Shown: piece after piece, positions 20,694 to 29,694 of the stretch
How positions within the stretch are numbered: position 1 is the stretch's first letter
Layout: each line of letters opens with the position of its first letter
Assembly (NCBI GenBank): GCA_015143735.1
Contig: VKHC01000014.1
Span: 1 to 29,694, forward strand
Reading direction: 5' to 3'
DNA from: Synura sp. LO234KE
Lineage: Eukaryota; Sar; Synurophyceae; Synurales; Mallomonadaceae
Length of the DNA: 29,694 nt
Notes under the pieces: generated by a model
Seen by the model: the letters and a program-made list of their open reading frames with translations, nothing else
Told to the model about the DNA's origin: nothing
Database searches by the model: none
Program-made: the position numbers and the translations under genes

Positions 20694-22885
20694 ATGTTCA
20701 TCCAACTATTTTTGAGTATAATTATGATCAAGGCAGAGAACTATCCATTATCGGTCCAGCCCGCGCTAGTTTGGAATATAACTGCTTTCACAAAGAGTGA
20801 CAAAAATTTGTTAAAAAAGGTTGTTGGTTGTGCCAATCAGGGCAAGTTGCATGCTATCATGGGCCCATCAGGCTCAGGGAAAACAACTCTTCTGAATGTT
20901 TTAGCAGGTGTTGTGCCTAAGAAGTCATTGAGCTTGTACGGATACCTTCAAGCTAGCAACAGCATTGTTAATGAGCGCGTCTATGTGCAGCAAGAAGATC
21001 TGCTGTTCTCGGAACTAAGCGTTTTGGAAACATTAGATACTTCTTCGGCGCTTCGATTTCCTGACGAGTCTTCAAAATACAAAAGAGATGTAGATGATCT
21101 AATGAACGAACTTGGGCTAAAGAAATCAAAATTCACTCGAGTTGGAAGCACAAAATCGAAGGGTATTTCAGGTGGTGAGAAAAAGAGATTAAGTATTGGG
21201 AATGAAATCTTGGGTGCCAGGAACGGACGCTCCAGTGTTTTGGTATTTGCAGATGAACCGACATCTGGTCTAGATAGTTTCCAGGCGGAGAAAGTTGTTC
21301 AAATACTGAAATCTCTAGCGCAACAAGGAAATACAGTAATTGTTAGCATTCATCAGGTAATTCTAGTGCCGCCTACAGTTTCATGGAATACTCTTTATTT
21401 ACTTTAAATCGTTACTAACTGCTTAGCCTCGGGCATCCATCCTCGACCTATTCGACGAAATAACCCTACTCAGCCAAGGGAGCGTTATGTACTCGGGTCC
21501 CATGTCTGAGCTGTCCTCTTATTTCCAAGCTCTTGGTTACCCTTGTCCCACCTATATGAATCCAGCAGAGCACGTCTTGGACATCGTCTCCGTCGACTAT
21601 TCTACTCCGGACCACGAAGAGGAGTCGTTTTCCCGCATCCTCGCCATCGCTTCCAAGTTCACACAGTCATCTAATTATCACTCCCTGTCCCAGCTTTTAG
21701 CTGACAAGACATCCACGACTACCGAAATCGCCTCGTCAGCGTTATCCAAACCTCCCGCTCTGTCAATCCTGCGCAAGGCGAAGCGATCGCTCCTTCGATT
21801 CCGAGTTCTATTCCAGCGAGCCTGGAGACAAATCACAAGGGACAAAGCACTAAACATCGCTCGGTTCTCCTCCTCGATATTCTCTGCCCTTTTATTCGGA
21901 GCCATATACTTCCAATTAGGTAAAGGTGCATCGACTGTCGCCGACCGATTGGGTTTATTGCAAGTAGCAGCGATCAACACTGCGATGACCGCACTGATCA
22001 AAGCCACCACCGCCTTCGTCTCTGAGAAGTTCATTGTCCAACGCGAGCGCCGTAGCGGGTCCTACGGGGTGGGTCCATACTTCATCGCCAAGCTACTAGC
22101 GGAGTTCCCTCTCTCCGCGCTGTTCCCGTGCCTCACCGGAGCGATCATCTACAAACTATGCGGTCTAAACCCCGCCCCAGGGAGACTCGCGCGCTTCCTT
22201 CTCATCCTCACAGTGGAGTCCTTGGCCAGTACCGCTCTGGGTGTAGCGGTGGGATCCCTCGCTCCCAGTGTAGAGGCCGCCACTGCCATAGCCCCCGCTG
22301 TGATGGTGATATTCATCGTGTTCGGAGGCCTGTACGTCGTGAACGCCCCCTCCTACCTCTCCTGGATCCCTCAGGTACACCTCTCCCCCCCCTTCACATC
22401 CCCGTGCACTGTCCCCTCGCCTGAACTATGACCTCCCCCCGTCTTTACCCCCCCTCGCTTCTGCTGTTCCTGTTCACCCGCAGACCTCGCTAATCCGCTG
22501 GGCGTATGAAGCGCTCTGTATCAATGAATTTTCTGGTCTAGAGCTCGTGCCGGAGAGCCTGGTCGGTCCTCTCTCTGTGAGTAAGGGCGAGCAAGTGTTG
22601 AAAAGCATCGGGTTTGCAGACCGCACGGTATCTGGGGCACTACTGGCCCAACTCGCCATCATCGCCACGAATTACCTCTTCACCTACGCGGTGCTGTTGA
22701 GCTCGGCGCCCAAGTCTGAACCTGTGCAGGCACCTGACGACGTGGAGAAGGAACAGAGGTCGGGAAGGAACAAGCCGCCGTTATTATCCTCCGCACCGTC
22801 GTCGACCCTCGCCGTTGTCCCAGCATCATTTTCCACTCAGACAAAATCGCGCGTTTCGACCTCCGCGTCGAATAGGGGGATATAA
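20694..22885 (+). CDS. ABCG-family half transporter (plant ABCG7-like)
   Basis: Exons 20694-21356, 21427-22374 and 22484-22885 (introns 70 and 109 nt) give 670 aa. The order is nucleotide-binding domain then membrane domain, the reverse layout of the ABCG (White) class. Walker A GPSGSGKTT is at residues 57-65, the signature ISGGEKKR at 158-165, Walker B VFADEP with D187-E188, and the H-loop SIHQ at 218-221, completed across the splice by PRASILDLFDE. The TM domain has GLLQVAAINTAMTAL, RERRSGSYGVGPYF, VFGGLYVVN and IRWAYEALCINEFSGLEL, closely matching plant ABCG7. A hydrophobic N-terminal segment (MFIQLFLSIIM) precedes the ATPase, as in ABCG7. It would dimerise and export a lipid or small molecule; the substrate is unknown. 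The C-terminal 60 residues are a polar tail. Exon 1 is AT-rich while exons 2-3 are markedly GC-rich. Confidence 0.94.
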
Positions 22886-23178
22886 GAGAAGTCGTACAGG
22901 TTGGAAGAATCGATTAGTTTATAGTGCTTACGAGGTATAATATCGTATTCGAAGGCAGTACACATGCTACACTCCTTCTCTTTCCTTTATCCAGTATCTG
23001 ATTATTCATAATTAGTAACTCTCTCCGTTTTTTAAATATATTCTACCTGTATATTACACGTTTTTCGGCGAGGAAGATGTTAAAGATTAAACAAATAAGA
23101 ATTAGTGCGGCTGATCTTAACGTGCAATAATATTTAGGAGGAACGTATGCGGTTTTCGTACCAAATATCTGCATGCGG

Positions 23179-23214
23179 CGGCTAGTGTTCCTCTATACGG
23201 CTAGTGTTCCTCTA
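23179..23214. repeat. Tandem direct repeat, 19-bp unit x2
   Basis: CGGCTAGTGTTCCTCTA at 23179-23195 is repeated exactly at 23198-23214. Confidence 0.7.
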
Positions 23215-23533
23215 AAACGTTTTACCACTCTATAGGATCGGAGCGAATTAAGTGACCTGAAGAAACAGAGTGGTTGAATGACTGTTAATAGAATCGTATA
23301 TAAGTAATCTATGCCGAAAACTCAATAGTTATTATTTTTACACACGGGGTGAAAACCGACAACAGATCTGTGTAAGATATCAGTGTATGGTGTATCAGTA
23401 CCGATGTAATGGTTCCTGCTACAGTGTGGTCCCCGTTAGTTGCTTAGCCGCTAGTATACTTACTAACGGAGCCGCGTACAATGGTAGATTTTTACACCAC
23501 CGCCGGCCGTCGCGTCTACTTAATAACACCAAG

Positions 23534-23581
23534 CGAGTTATTGTATCATTTCGTCAGTTGCCGAGTTATTGTATCATTTCG
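23534..23581. repeat. 20-bp direct repeat, 28-bp period
   Basis: CGAGTTATTGTATCATTTCG at 23534-23553 recurs exactly at 23562-23581. Confidence 0.75.
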
Positions 23582-24043
23582 AGTTGTTATTGTAACAACA
23601 AGAAGCGAAGACTCCTGGCTGCCGAGGAGGAGTCGGCGCTTCAAGATGTTGTAATATCTTTTTCCACCCCGAATATCACGTTTGGTTGCAACTGCATCAT
23701 CGATTCAACTATGGGCTTGCCAGTTGGTATGTGGGGGCTATTACATATTAAACTTGCTGTGTAGTTTACTGCCTCTTGTCCACTATACGAATAAGATGAA
23801 CGATTTTCCGGAATGCTTTATTTCAGGAATAAATTAAAAACACTGTGGATATATGATCAACGTAATGAGAGGCTAGTATATGTTGAAGATCTTCAAAAAT
23901 ACAATTGTCGTCGTATAGTGTATGTCATTTTGGCTCGAAAAGTAGTGTAAGCAATCAAACAATAAGCTTTCATCCTACCTCATGTACCAAAGTTCTTATA
24001 TTCCCGAGGACACAAATCGCGGATTAAAATGTTATCATCATAT

Positions 24044-24880
24044 CTAGTACTTGTTTGACATGGGGAGTCCACGATTGGCCGTTGCTTTGACGTCAGGGTC
24101 TTCTGGAAGAGCGAAGGCGGTCGATGGTTCTACGGGTAGGGACGAGGGAGTGTGTACAGCAGAAGGTTTATCTTCCATGATTAGCTCTTCATTGTCCAGT
24201 TCATCTTGTAATCCGGCAAGCTCGGCTTCAAGATCAATCTCATCCAATCCTTCCGGTGTAAAATACGAGCGACCTAATGTCTAGATTTAAGCGTAATACT
24301 TAATTAATCATGCGTGCAAATATTAAAAGTAAATAACCTCATTTATTTCCTCCATATCCTCAAACATATCTTGAAGGTCGTCCTGCATATCCTCAATTTC
24401 GTTTAAATTTAGCTTTTTGTGCTCTTGCTTCAAAACCGCTGATGCACCTTTCATGGCCGCAATCTGTAAAATTACATCAGCCACATGAATGTTTTCAATC
24501 GCTATTTTTTGACCATACCGAAACTTGGGTGTCTTTTACCGAGTCGATAGCGAATGCAGTTTGTTCAATATTAAAGGCTTGTCCTAACATTTGATCTCTT
24601 TGCCCCTCGTACATTTTTTTCCTCTTCAGAGTATCTAGTGCCTTTCTCTGAATACTTTGCTTCGCGCTCCCCTTAGCCGTCTTCAATTGTTCTTTGTATC
24701 TCAAGAGTTCTTTGTCAAGTGCGGCTATTTTTGAATCAACAGAAGATACGCGACTATTAATTGAGCCCACTGCTTCATCTAACGAAGGCGGAGGAGCTAC
24801 CTAAATATGTAACAAATGAATTATAAATAGAACTCCAAAATAGTGTTCACCTCCTTCTTTTTCCCAAAAAGTCTGTTCAT
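24044..24880 (-). CDS. CHMP5: ESCRT-III subunit CHMP5 / Vps60
   Basis: Exons 24880-24851, 24800-24519, 24463-24338 and 24280-24044 (introns 50, 55 and 57 nt) give 224 aa (human CHMP5 219). It starts MNRLFGKKKE, the CHMP5 N-terminus, followed by VAPPPSLDEAVGSINSRV. The basic helical core carries KALDTLKRKKMYEGQRDQML, FNIEQ and SVKDTQVS. The acidic C-terminal half has LNEIEDMQDDLQDMFEDM, then RSYFTPEGLDEIDLEAELAG, the helix that in CHMP5 binds LIP5/Vta1, and a GLP near the end. In known systems it is a cytosolic endosome-associated protein that recruits Vta1 to activate Vps4 and disassemble ESCRT-III during multivesicular body sorting. All junctions are in phase and the protein appears complete. 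Confidence 0.95.
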
Positions 24881-24995
24881 GAAAAAACAAAATTAACTGC
24901 TGTACAAGGAGGAATTTTCCAAGAAACAAAATGTCCCTAAATACAAAGATTATATTATTTACTTTTCCACTGGTTGTCAAGGCGCCAGGGTCTTG

Positions 24996-25077
24996 GGCAG
25001 GATGGCCGAGTGGTTAAGGCGTTGGCCTGCTAAGCCAATGTGCAATGCATGCGTGGGTTCAAATCCCACTTCTGTCG
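24996..25077 (+). tRNA. tRNA-Ser(GCU)
   Basis: An 82-nt cloverleaf without intron. The acceptor GGCAGGA (24996-25002) pairs with TTCTGTC (25070-25076) with two G-U pairs. The D arm contains TGGCCGAGTGG. The anticodon stem TTGGC/GCCAA encloses the loop CTGCTAA with anticodon GCT (25029-25031). A long class II variable region (25039-25052) precedes the T arm GTGGG-TTCAAAT-CCCAC. The discriminator is G, as in eukaryotic tRNA-Ser, and CCA is not encoded. The internal A and B boxes (GGTTCAAATCC) are intact, and a TTTT pol III terminator lies at 25105-25108. It is divergent from CHMP5, 115 bp away. Confidence 0.96.
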
Positions 25078-25533
25078 AAGCACGTTGCCCTGTGTGCCAG
25101 TGTATTTTGCCCTACCCAAAAACTTATTTCAACTATGCATCTCCTCAAACATAAATTCATCATCTATTTCCTCATTCTATCTAATTCCGTTTGCATCCTT
25201 GCATCATATATATGTCTTCTTTTTAAAGCTCTCCTCAACCATAATTCATCATCTGTTTCCTCATTCTATCTAGTTCCGGCGTTTTATTTTTACCGATTTT
25301 AAACCTGTTTCTCATCCAATTCTCGGTGATCCAATTGTTTCCCGTAGAAACGAGTAAATATAACAATATTAACATAATTCAGAGCAAAAATTCTTTCTCC
25401 CGTAAAAATTTAGCATGAAATTTGAAGCCGCAATACTTCTCAAAGATATAATCGAGAATCACATAATATGATGACGTTGAGATGCAAATCAGCCGCCGCT
25501 GACCCAGAAAATAGTTACAGTAGTATAGAGATT
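25078..25533. other. Intergenic DNA after tRNA, with imperfect 90-bp-period direct repeat
   Basis: No gene recognised. CTCCTCAAACATAAATTCAT onward (25141-25189) recurs with a few changes at 25231-25279, sharing TCATCAT.TTTCCTCATTC and the following CTATCTA.TTCCG. Nothing else was seen up to the small minus-strand ORF at 25534. Confidence 0.4.
25141..25279. repeat. Imperfect direct repeat (about 49 bp, period 90 bp)
   Basis: 25141-25189 and 25231-25279 are the same pyrimidine-rich sequence with several substitutions and a one-base indel, a local tandem duplication just downstream of the tRNA terminator. Confidence 0.65.
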
Positions 25534-25779
25534 TCACACCCAGTGTTCTCGTCGTGAGAAACCAAAGCAGCTTGAGATAACGGCCTTCATCGGATAGCCG
25601 TCGACGATAGAGGACGGGTAAGAGATGGAGGAGGAGGCCGGGCGGCCCTCACTTAATATAATAGTAGCTACTACTAAAATCCATATAGCAGTAATATAGA
25701 AAAAACCTGGACTGTCAGAATTCTTCTCAGAGTAAGTTTGCCAGAACGGGAGTGCTGGCCAAAACGGGTCAAACATCAT
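25534..25779 (-). CDS. Possible small single-pass membrane protein (81 aa)
   Basis: An uninterrupted frame from ATG 25779 encodes 81 aa with an aromatic N-terminus (MMFDPFWPALPFWQTY), a likely TM helix at about residues 27-43 (FFYITAIWILVVATIIL) and a polar serine-rich tail. No family recognised. It shares a 63-bp divergent spacer with the frame starting at 25843. The length and clean TM helix make it plausible, but it could be a chance frame or one exon of something larger. Confidence 0.4.
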   Translation of the reverse strand: MMFDPFWPALPFWQTYSEKNSDSPGFFYITAIWILVVATIILSEGRPASSSISYPSSIVDGYPMKAVISSCFGFSRREHWV

Positions 25780-25842
25780 CTTGATGTCGTCAACAACAAC
25801 TGCTGCTGAATTGCTTCGTTTTGTTTGCTATTTGTCACCATT

Positions 25843-26019
25843 ATGCCTCCACCTAGCAACAACAAATATGACTTTATAGTACTACAGCCCTCGGCTCCTC
25901 CTCCTCCTATACAGAGTCAAAGAACGAGGTATTCCTCATCCAGGCGCTTGTTTCACCAGCCGTTCGCCCCCCCCACTATGCAACAGAATAGCTACTTCTT
26001 GGGGGGCTCTTATCAGTAG
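25843..26019 (+). CDS. Possible small proline/serine-rich protein (58 aa)
   Basis: The ATG frame starts MPPPSNNKYDF and contains APPPPI, a basic SSSRR patch and a C-terminal LGGSYQ, ending at TAG. No family recognised. Short and low complexity, so support is weak; a spliced extension downstream cannot be excluded. Confidence 0.25.
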   Translation: MPPPSNNKYDFIVLQPSAPPPPIQSQRTRYSSSRRLFHQPFAPPTMQQNSYFLGGSYQ

Positions 26020-26468
26020 TGATACTCATAACTTGCTTACTAGTGGGAGGAGCGAACGATACGATTCTATCTTCTTCGTCTTACTCGTCTGGTAGAAGTG
26101 GCATTCTTTCCGCCTTTCGTTCTCGTTACTAGTGACTGCAACAGAAGAAGGAAGGAGCAATATCATCCCTTTACGACAAAAACGGCCGCAACAAAACTCC
26201 ACCAAAACTAATAACTACTGCAGTGACCCTACCTTTTTCTATCTATAATAATGAGCTACTACTTGTAGTTTCTTGACCGACATATTAATATGAAGCTCTC
26301 ATCTAAAGAAGAAAAATTAGTCACCGTGCCGGGCGAAACAGATCCACTGGAACTGCCTTCGGAAATCAGTGTTGCGCCGTGCTAAGATGGCCAAACGCGA
26401 GTTGTTTTAAAACAGTCAAATAACTGTGCGCATCATTTATATACAATTGTACTTCTTCAGGTCCTCAG
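26020..26468. other. Intergenic DNA, nothing firmly supported
   Basis: A 31-codon ATG frame at 26291-26383 (plus) has no recognised features. The open plus-strand frame further right (26426 onward) is antisense to the terminal exons of the F-BAR gene and is not considered real. The right end should hold the 3' UTR of that minus-strand gene. Confidence 0.35.
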
Positions 26469-29400
26469 TCACCGGTCCGTCCCCTTCAAGTGTAGAAAGA
26501 GGGCGTGTCGTTGGTATTCAGGAAGTTGATGCACATACGCCATTCGAGTTACAAAGTCCTTCGTCATCTCCTCCGCGCAGTGCAGCTCCATCATCGAGTG
26601 CGCTATTGCCATCACCTGAGAAGAGAACTTCAACCAGGGTAGCGGTAGCGATGCGTCACGGGCAGGGATCCCACCTGGCTAAACACCACTTCGTGCACCC
26701 GGACCACCAACTCATGTAGATCCTCAGGACTGTGGTCATGCCAGGCCCGGTCCGGTGGCATAGCACAGAGCTGTATACCGAGAGGGTCACCCTTCAGCAA
26801 ATGGTCGCGGTACGATGTCAACGCACACACAACCCCCCACCCCACTCACCTGCTCTAGTATCAACTGCCACAGGGCCTCCTCCCAGAATTCTACCAGGCT
26901 CCATAAGGCGTGGCCTTTCACACACTCCAGTACGTACTGTCTGTTCCCTCCCCCCTTAGGGCTCGACGACGTAGGTCGACCGGCGTCGGGACACTCCGCG
27001 TCCTCCTCCGTCACGGGAGGCGACTGTGGCTCTAGTCTGTAAAATGTCTGTGTCCCATGACCCGATCGTGTGTCGTGAGAATAAGGGAGAGTGGGCGAGG
27101 ACTGTCGATGGTGCGGGTGTGGGAAATACGATGATGTACAGGAGCAGCAGATGCTGTATACCTGACAGAGCATCATGATCATCTTGGCACACCGCACGTC
27201 GTTGTCTGCTTGGCAGTGATCGAGGGCCGCCCACATGACCGCACCGACGGCGTCAAAGCCGGAACCCAAGTCTAGCTGTCAAGTCATGAATACGCGTAGA
27301 GGCGACAATCAGCATCAGGAAAATCTACAGGAATATAGCTCTACTCTCGCTCCAAGAATGCGGTGAACAAGGTGGCGAGGGTGCAGGGGTGATCGACCGA
27401 ACAGTTCCGAGGAGGGGAATGCGAGTCGAGAGATTGTCATGTAACGGTCACGGTCACGGACCTTGTGACTGCGGCATATATTCAGATTATGAAGGACGAG
27501 TTTGCGCGTCTCGGCGGAACGCATCGCGTCGCACAACAGTCTTACTGCGGTCGCCTCCTGGGACCGCCTGCCCCAGTCCCCCAATCCCATCCCGCCCCCA
27601 CCCTCGCCCACATTCTCGTCCTCCTTGAAGCTCCAGTAGGACACCAATAGGTCCGTTGTGGGGGTGAGCAACGGCACCTTCAGGTGAGGACTTTTCTTGG
27701 ATAGTACCTTCAACTTGGGTTTTAAAGCGGATTCCATGACGGAAGGGCGGGGAGCAATAACACAGCTCCCATTCGCGATCTCTGACCCAGCCGCATCCTC
27801 CACCGTCGGCTTGGACTTCTCTCCACTCCCTTCCCCGCCCCCGTCCTGATTCCGCTCTTCCCCACCCTTCTCCCCCCGCAGAGAAAACAGCAAAGTAACA
27901 GCTTCCGTTATTACGTCAGACTGTTGACTTAGTCCGTCCAGACCTCTGCCCTTGGTCCCCACCCCGCCACTGCCATACAGGTCTCCGGAGGGAAAGATAT
28001 AGTCCCCACTTAGTCCGGACCGGGAGAAACTCAACCGACAACCGTCACTCTCCTCGTCCACCATGACGTACTCATCCTCGCGCACACGAGCGGGGTGTCG
28101 ATGATTGGCGAAGAGCAGATTGCCCTGAGGATGTTCGTTGGTCTCGGCGTCGACGGCGTCGATGAGCCCGATAGCCTTCGAGTACAGCCGGAGGGAGTCG
28201 GCATCTCTGCCCGCCCTGGAGATGAAGACTTGCTGGTCCGCTTCTTCGTTTATGTGCTCCACCGCCTGTCGGAAATCAGACAGGACATGGACGCGGGCAT
28301 CGGACGCAGCGGACTCCATTTCGATGATTCGGCGAAGACTATGACCCAGGACATGCCGGCAGGTCAGATCGCACTGCTGTAACAGTTTTCGGGAGGACAA
28401 ACGCACCTGTGCCATATGGACACAGGGAGGTGAAGGATGTGAAAGTGTAACTGCAATTTGTCTAAACAAGTGTTTACTCAGGCCAATTGTAGCAGCTCTG
28501 TTGTGGCGAAATCAAATCAAAACATGACTCTATATTCCGTTGTATACGCTACGAAAACTCGGATTGCTATGGCGATAAATGGGAAGGAGTTAATGAAGAT
28601 CGTATCTGTGGTTGAAATAGCACTACGTCGGGGTAGAGCAGGAGATCGACTCCGGACACGGACCTGGTCTCTCACACAAATTTTATGAAATAAGTCGTGA
28701 ATATTCTGAGACACTTCCCTCTCGTACTTCTCCACGCCATCCACATTTGCGAACTGGGGCTTGTGAAAACTTAATGTTATTCGCGAAGAATTGAACAGGT
28801 ACCCGAATTTTATTACAAGGGATATTTTACACCGGAAAATAATCAATGAATTAACTTGAGCGGGAGTGATAAAATATTAAACTTACATATGTTTCTTGTT
28901 CGTAATTTTTTGAAGAATCTGTTTGGCTCTGAGTACCCTTCTCTCTGCAATATGTACATCTTTTTCCGAACTATGGATATTTCGTTGCTGTACTTGTAAC
29001 TGCTCTGTAATTTCTGCGATAGTTTCTCCTAATATCTTGCGAATATCATTCAACACTATTTGCTGACGACTCTGATGTAGTTCTTGCTCCATAAAGATTA
29101 TAAAAAGATCAAACGAGTTTTTCAAAGTTCCTTCACTGGGAACAAAAATATTCAAATTGATTTTCGATCTGTTAAGCGACGCGAAGAAAACTTCGAAAGC
29201 TTCTATACGACACCGCAAGATTTCCATGAGTGATTTTAATACAGATAAGCTATTTTCCAACTCAATAACAATATTCTTATTACAAATGCGTTCGTAAGAT
29301 GCTGCTTCGGCACCCACCGATCCGAAATCCACATATCCCTAGATTTCTATTCAGATGCTGTAATAACTGGGAAAAATCCATTTACCTCATGCGAGTTATC

Positions 29401-29618
29401 TCTATGCCTTATATGATTACCACAATAATCTCCTAAGGAAAAAGTTGATAAGTTCATGTTAATATTAGAAATCAGATTATAACAATTTCGATAAATAGCT
29501 TACCATTTTCCGAGTGGAATATTTCTATACTCTTCATTAATGAAACTGAAGCAGAAGCCATTTTTGATTTTATTTCAGAAGTACATAAATTTAGGACCAT
29601 GATAAGCTCCACGGGCAT
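26469..29618 (-). CDS. F-BAR-like + SBF1/SBF2-like (KIAA0513-type) domain protein, 9 exons
   Basis: Exons 29618-29504, 29432-29386, 29338-28887, 28769-28676, 28406-27345, 27275-27162, 27047-26850, 26770-26675 and 26615-26469 join in phase to about 774 aa. Residues about 80-310 read as an F-BAR helical domain: VLKSLMEILRCRIEAFEVFF, then EGTLKNSFDLFIIFMEQELH, then long heptad helices (SSEKDVHIAERRVLRAKQIL). The middle (about 370-500) is Gly/Ser/acidic and probably disordered. The C-terminus (about 560-765) follows the KIAA0513/SBF2-type pattern: LVHRILGARLDLGSGFDAVG, AAKMIMMLCQTFYR-like DVRCAKMIMMLCQTFYRLE, HALWSLVEFWEEALW and VMAIAHSMMELH, ending with VHQLPE. Likely a cytosolic membrane-curvature or trafficking adaptor (inference). 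The start is the first ATG after an in-frame stop near 29670; ATGs at 29600 and 29561 or an upstream exon beyond the window are possible. Intron 4 (28675-28407) is the least certain. Confidence 0.78.
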
Positions 29619-29694
29619 CCGAGATATTTGGGAATCAACCGCTTGCTTTTTGAAATTTTTGAATTATCTACGAATGGCATCGAAAACGGTACCA
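29619..29694. other. Window edge, 5' region of the F-BAR gene
   Basis: The reading frame of the first exon stays open up to an in-frame TAA near 29670. Beyond it the sequence is either 5' UTR or an intron ending in CGTAG. The edge of the window prevents a decision. Confidence 0.3.

Larger units (their letters stand above)
22886..24043. other. Intergenic region with short direct repeats
   Basis: No gene supported. A 125-codon ATG frame at 23387-23764 (plus) is cysteine-rich at first and then basic, with no recognised family; it contains one of the direct repeats below, which argues against a conserved gene. A 19-bp unit (CGGCTAGTGTTCCTCTA core) is tandemly repeated at 23179-23214. A 20-bp word, CGAGTTATTGTATCATTTCG, occurs at 23534-23553 and 23562-23581. 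Confidence 0.4.

Noticed and set aside
23387-23764. 125-codon plus-strand frame as a gene
   Set aside because: No recognisable family and it includes an exact 20-bp direct repeat typical of the local noncoding DNA.
26426-26719. Ser/Pro-rich plus-strand frame, at first joined to an ATG at 26291 as a spliced gene
   Set aside because: The opposite strand encodes the conserved terminal exons (VMAIAHSMMELH, VHQLPE) of the F-BAR/SBF2-like gene.
1-29694. CRISPR array, prokaryotic operon, phage or viral genes
   Set aside because: No regularly spaced identical repeats with unique spacers. Spliced eukaryotic genes dominate and no viral hallmark protein was seen.

Overview
The window is nuclear DNA from a eukaryote. 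Most genes are interrupted by short GT-AG introns, mostly 47-80 nt with a minority of 109-386 nt, and one intron looks like GC-AG. The products are typical of a unicellular, probably flagellated protist. They include a WDR31-type WD40 protein (a family linked to cilia), a calmodulin-lysine methyltransferase, an ABCG7-like half transporter otherwise best known from plants and algae, CHMP5/Vps60, DPAGT1/Alg7 and a cyclin T/K-type cyclin. I cannot name the lineage from the sequence; a stramenopile or other algal-type protist is a guess. All exon models below come from reading frame, splice signals and phase. Each was checked to give an intact in-frame product, but none is backed by transcripts.

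Layout. 581-2323 (-) is a seven-exon cyclin T/K. It is head-to-head with 2444-3852 (+), DPAGT1/Alg7. From 3853 to about 10725 there is accessory, repeat-rich DNA: palindromic GCTATAGC clusters, a nearly perfect 1,638-bp tandem duplication (4533-7810), a hairpin array (8791-8949) and a GC-rich block with diverged internal repeats (9420-10290). 10726-12325 (-) encodes a membrane-anchored protein with a copine/RGLG-like vWA domain and a U-box. 13411-14860 (-) is a WDR31-like protein, head-to-head (60 bp) with 14921-16722 (+), calmodulin-lysine N-methyltransferase. 16723-18353 is mostly noncoding with one possible small membrane ORF. 18354-20563 (-) is an unrecognised 656-aa protein, head-to-head (130 bp) with 20694-22885 (+), the ABCG half transporter. 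24044-24880 (-) is CHMP5, followed by tRNA-Ser(GCU) at 24996-25077 (+). Two small uncertain ORFs lie at 25534-26019. 26469 to about 29618 (-) encodes a protein combining an F-BAR-like N-terminus with a C-terminal SBF1/SBF2-like (KIAA0513-type) domain.

There is no operon logic. The genes are housekeeping or membrane-biology functions: N-glycan initiation, ESCRT-III, membrane curvature, ubiquitin ligation, lipid or metabolite export, and transcription elongation. They are arranged as compact divergent pairs. Several genes shift from AT-rich 5' exons to GC-rich 3' exons. The most unusual points are the F-BAR + SBF2-like protein, the TM + vWA + U-box protein, the recent 1.6-kb tandem duplication and the hairpin-rich intergenic DNA.
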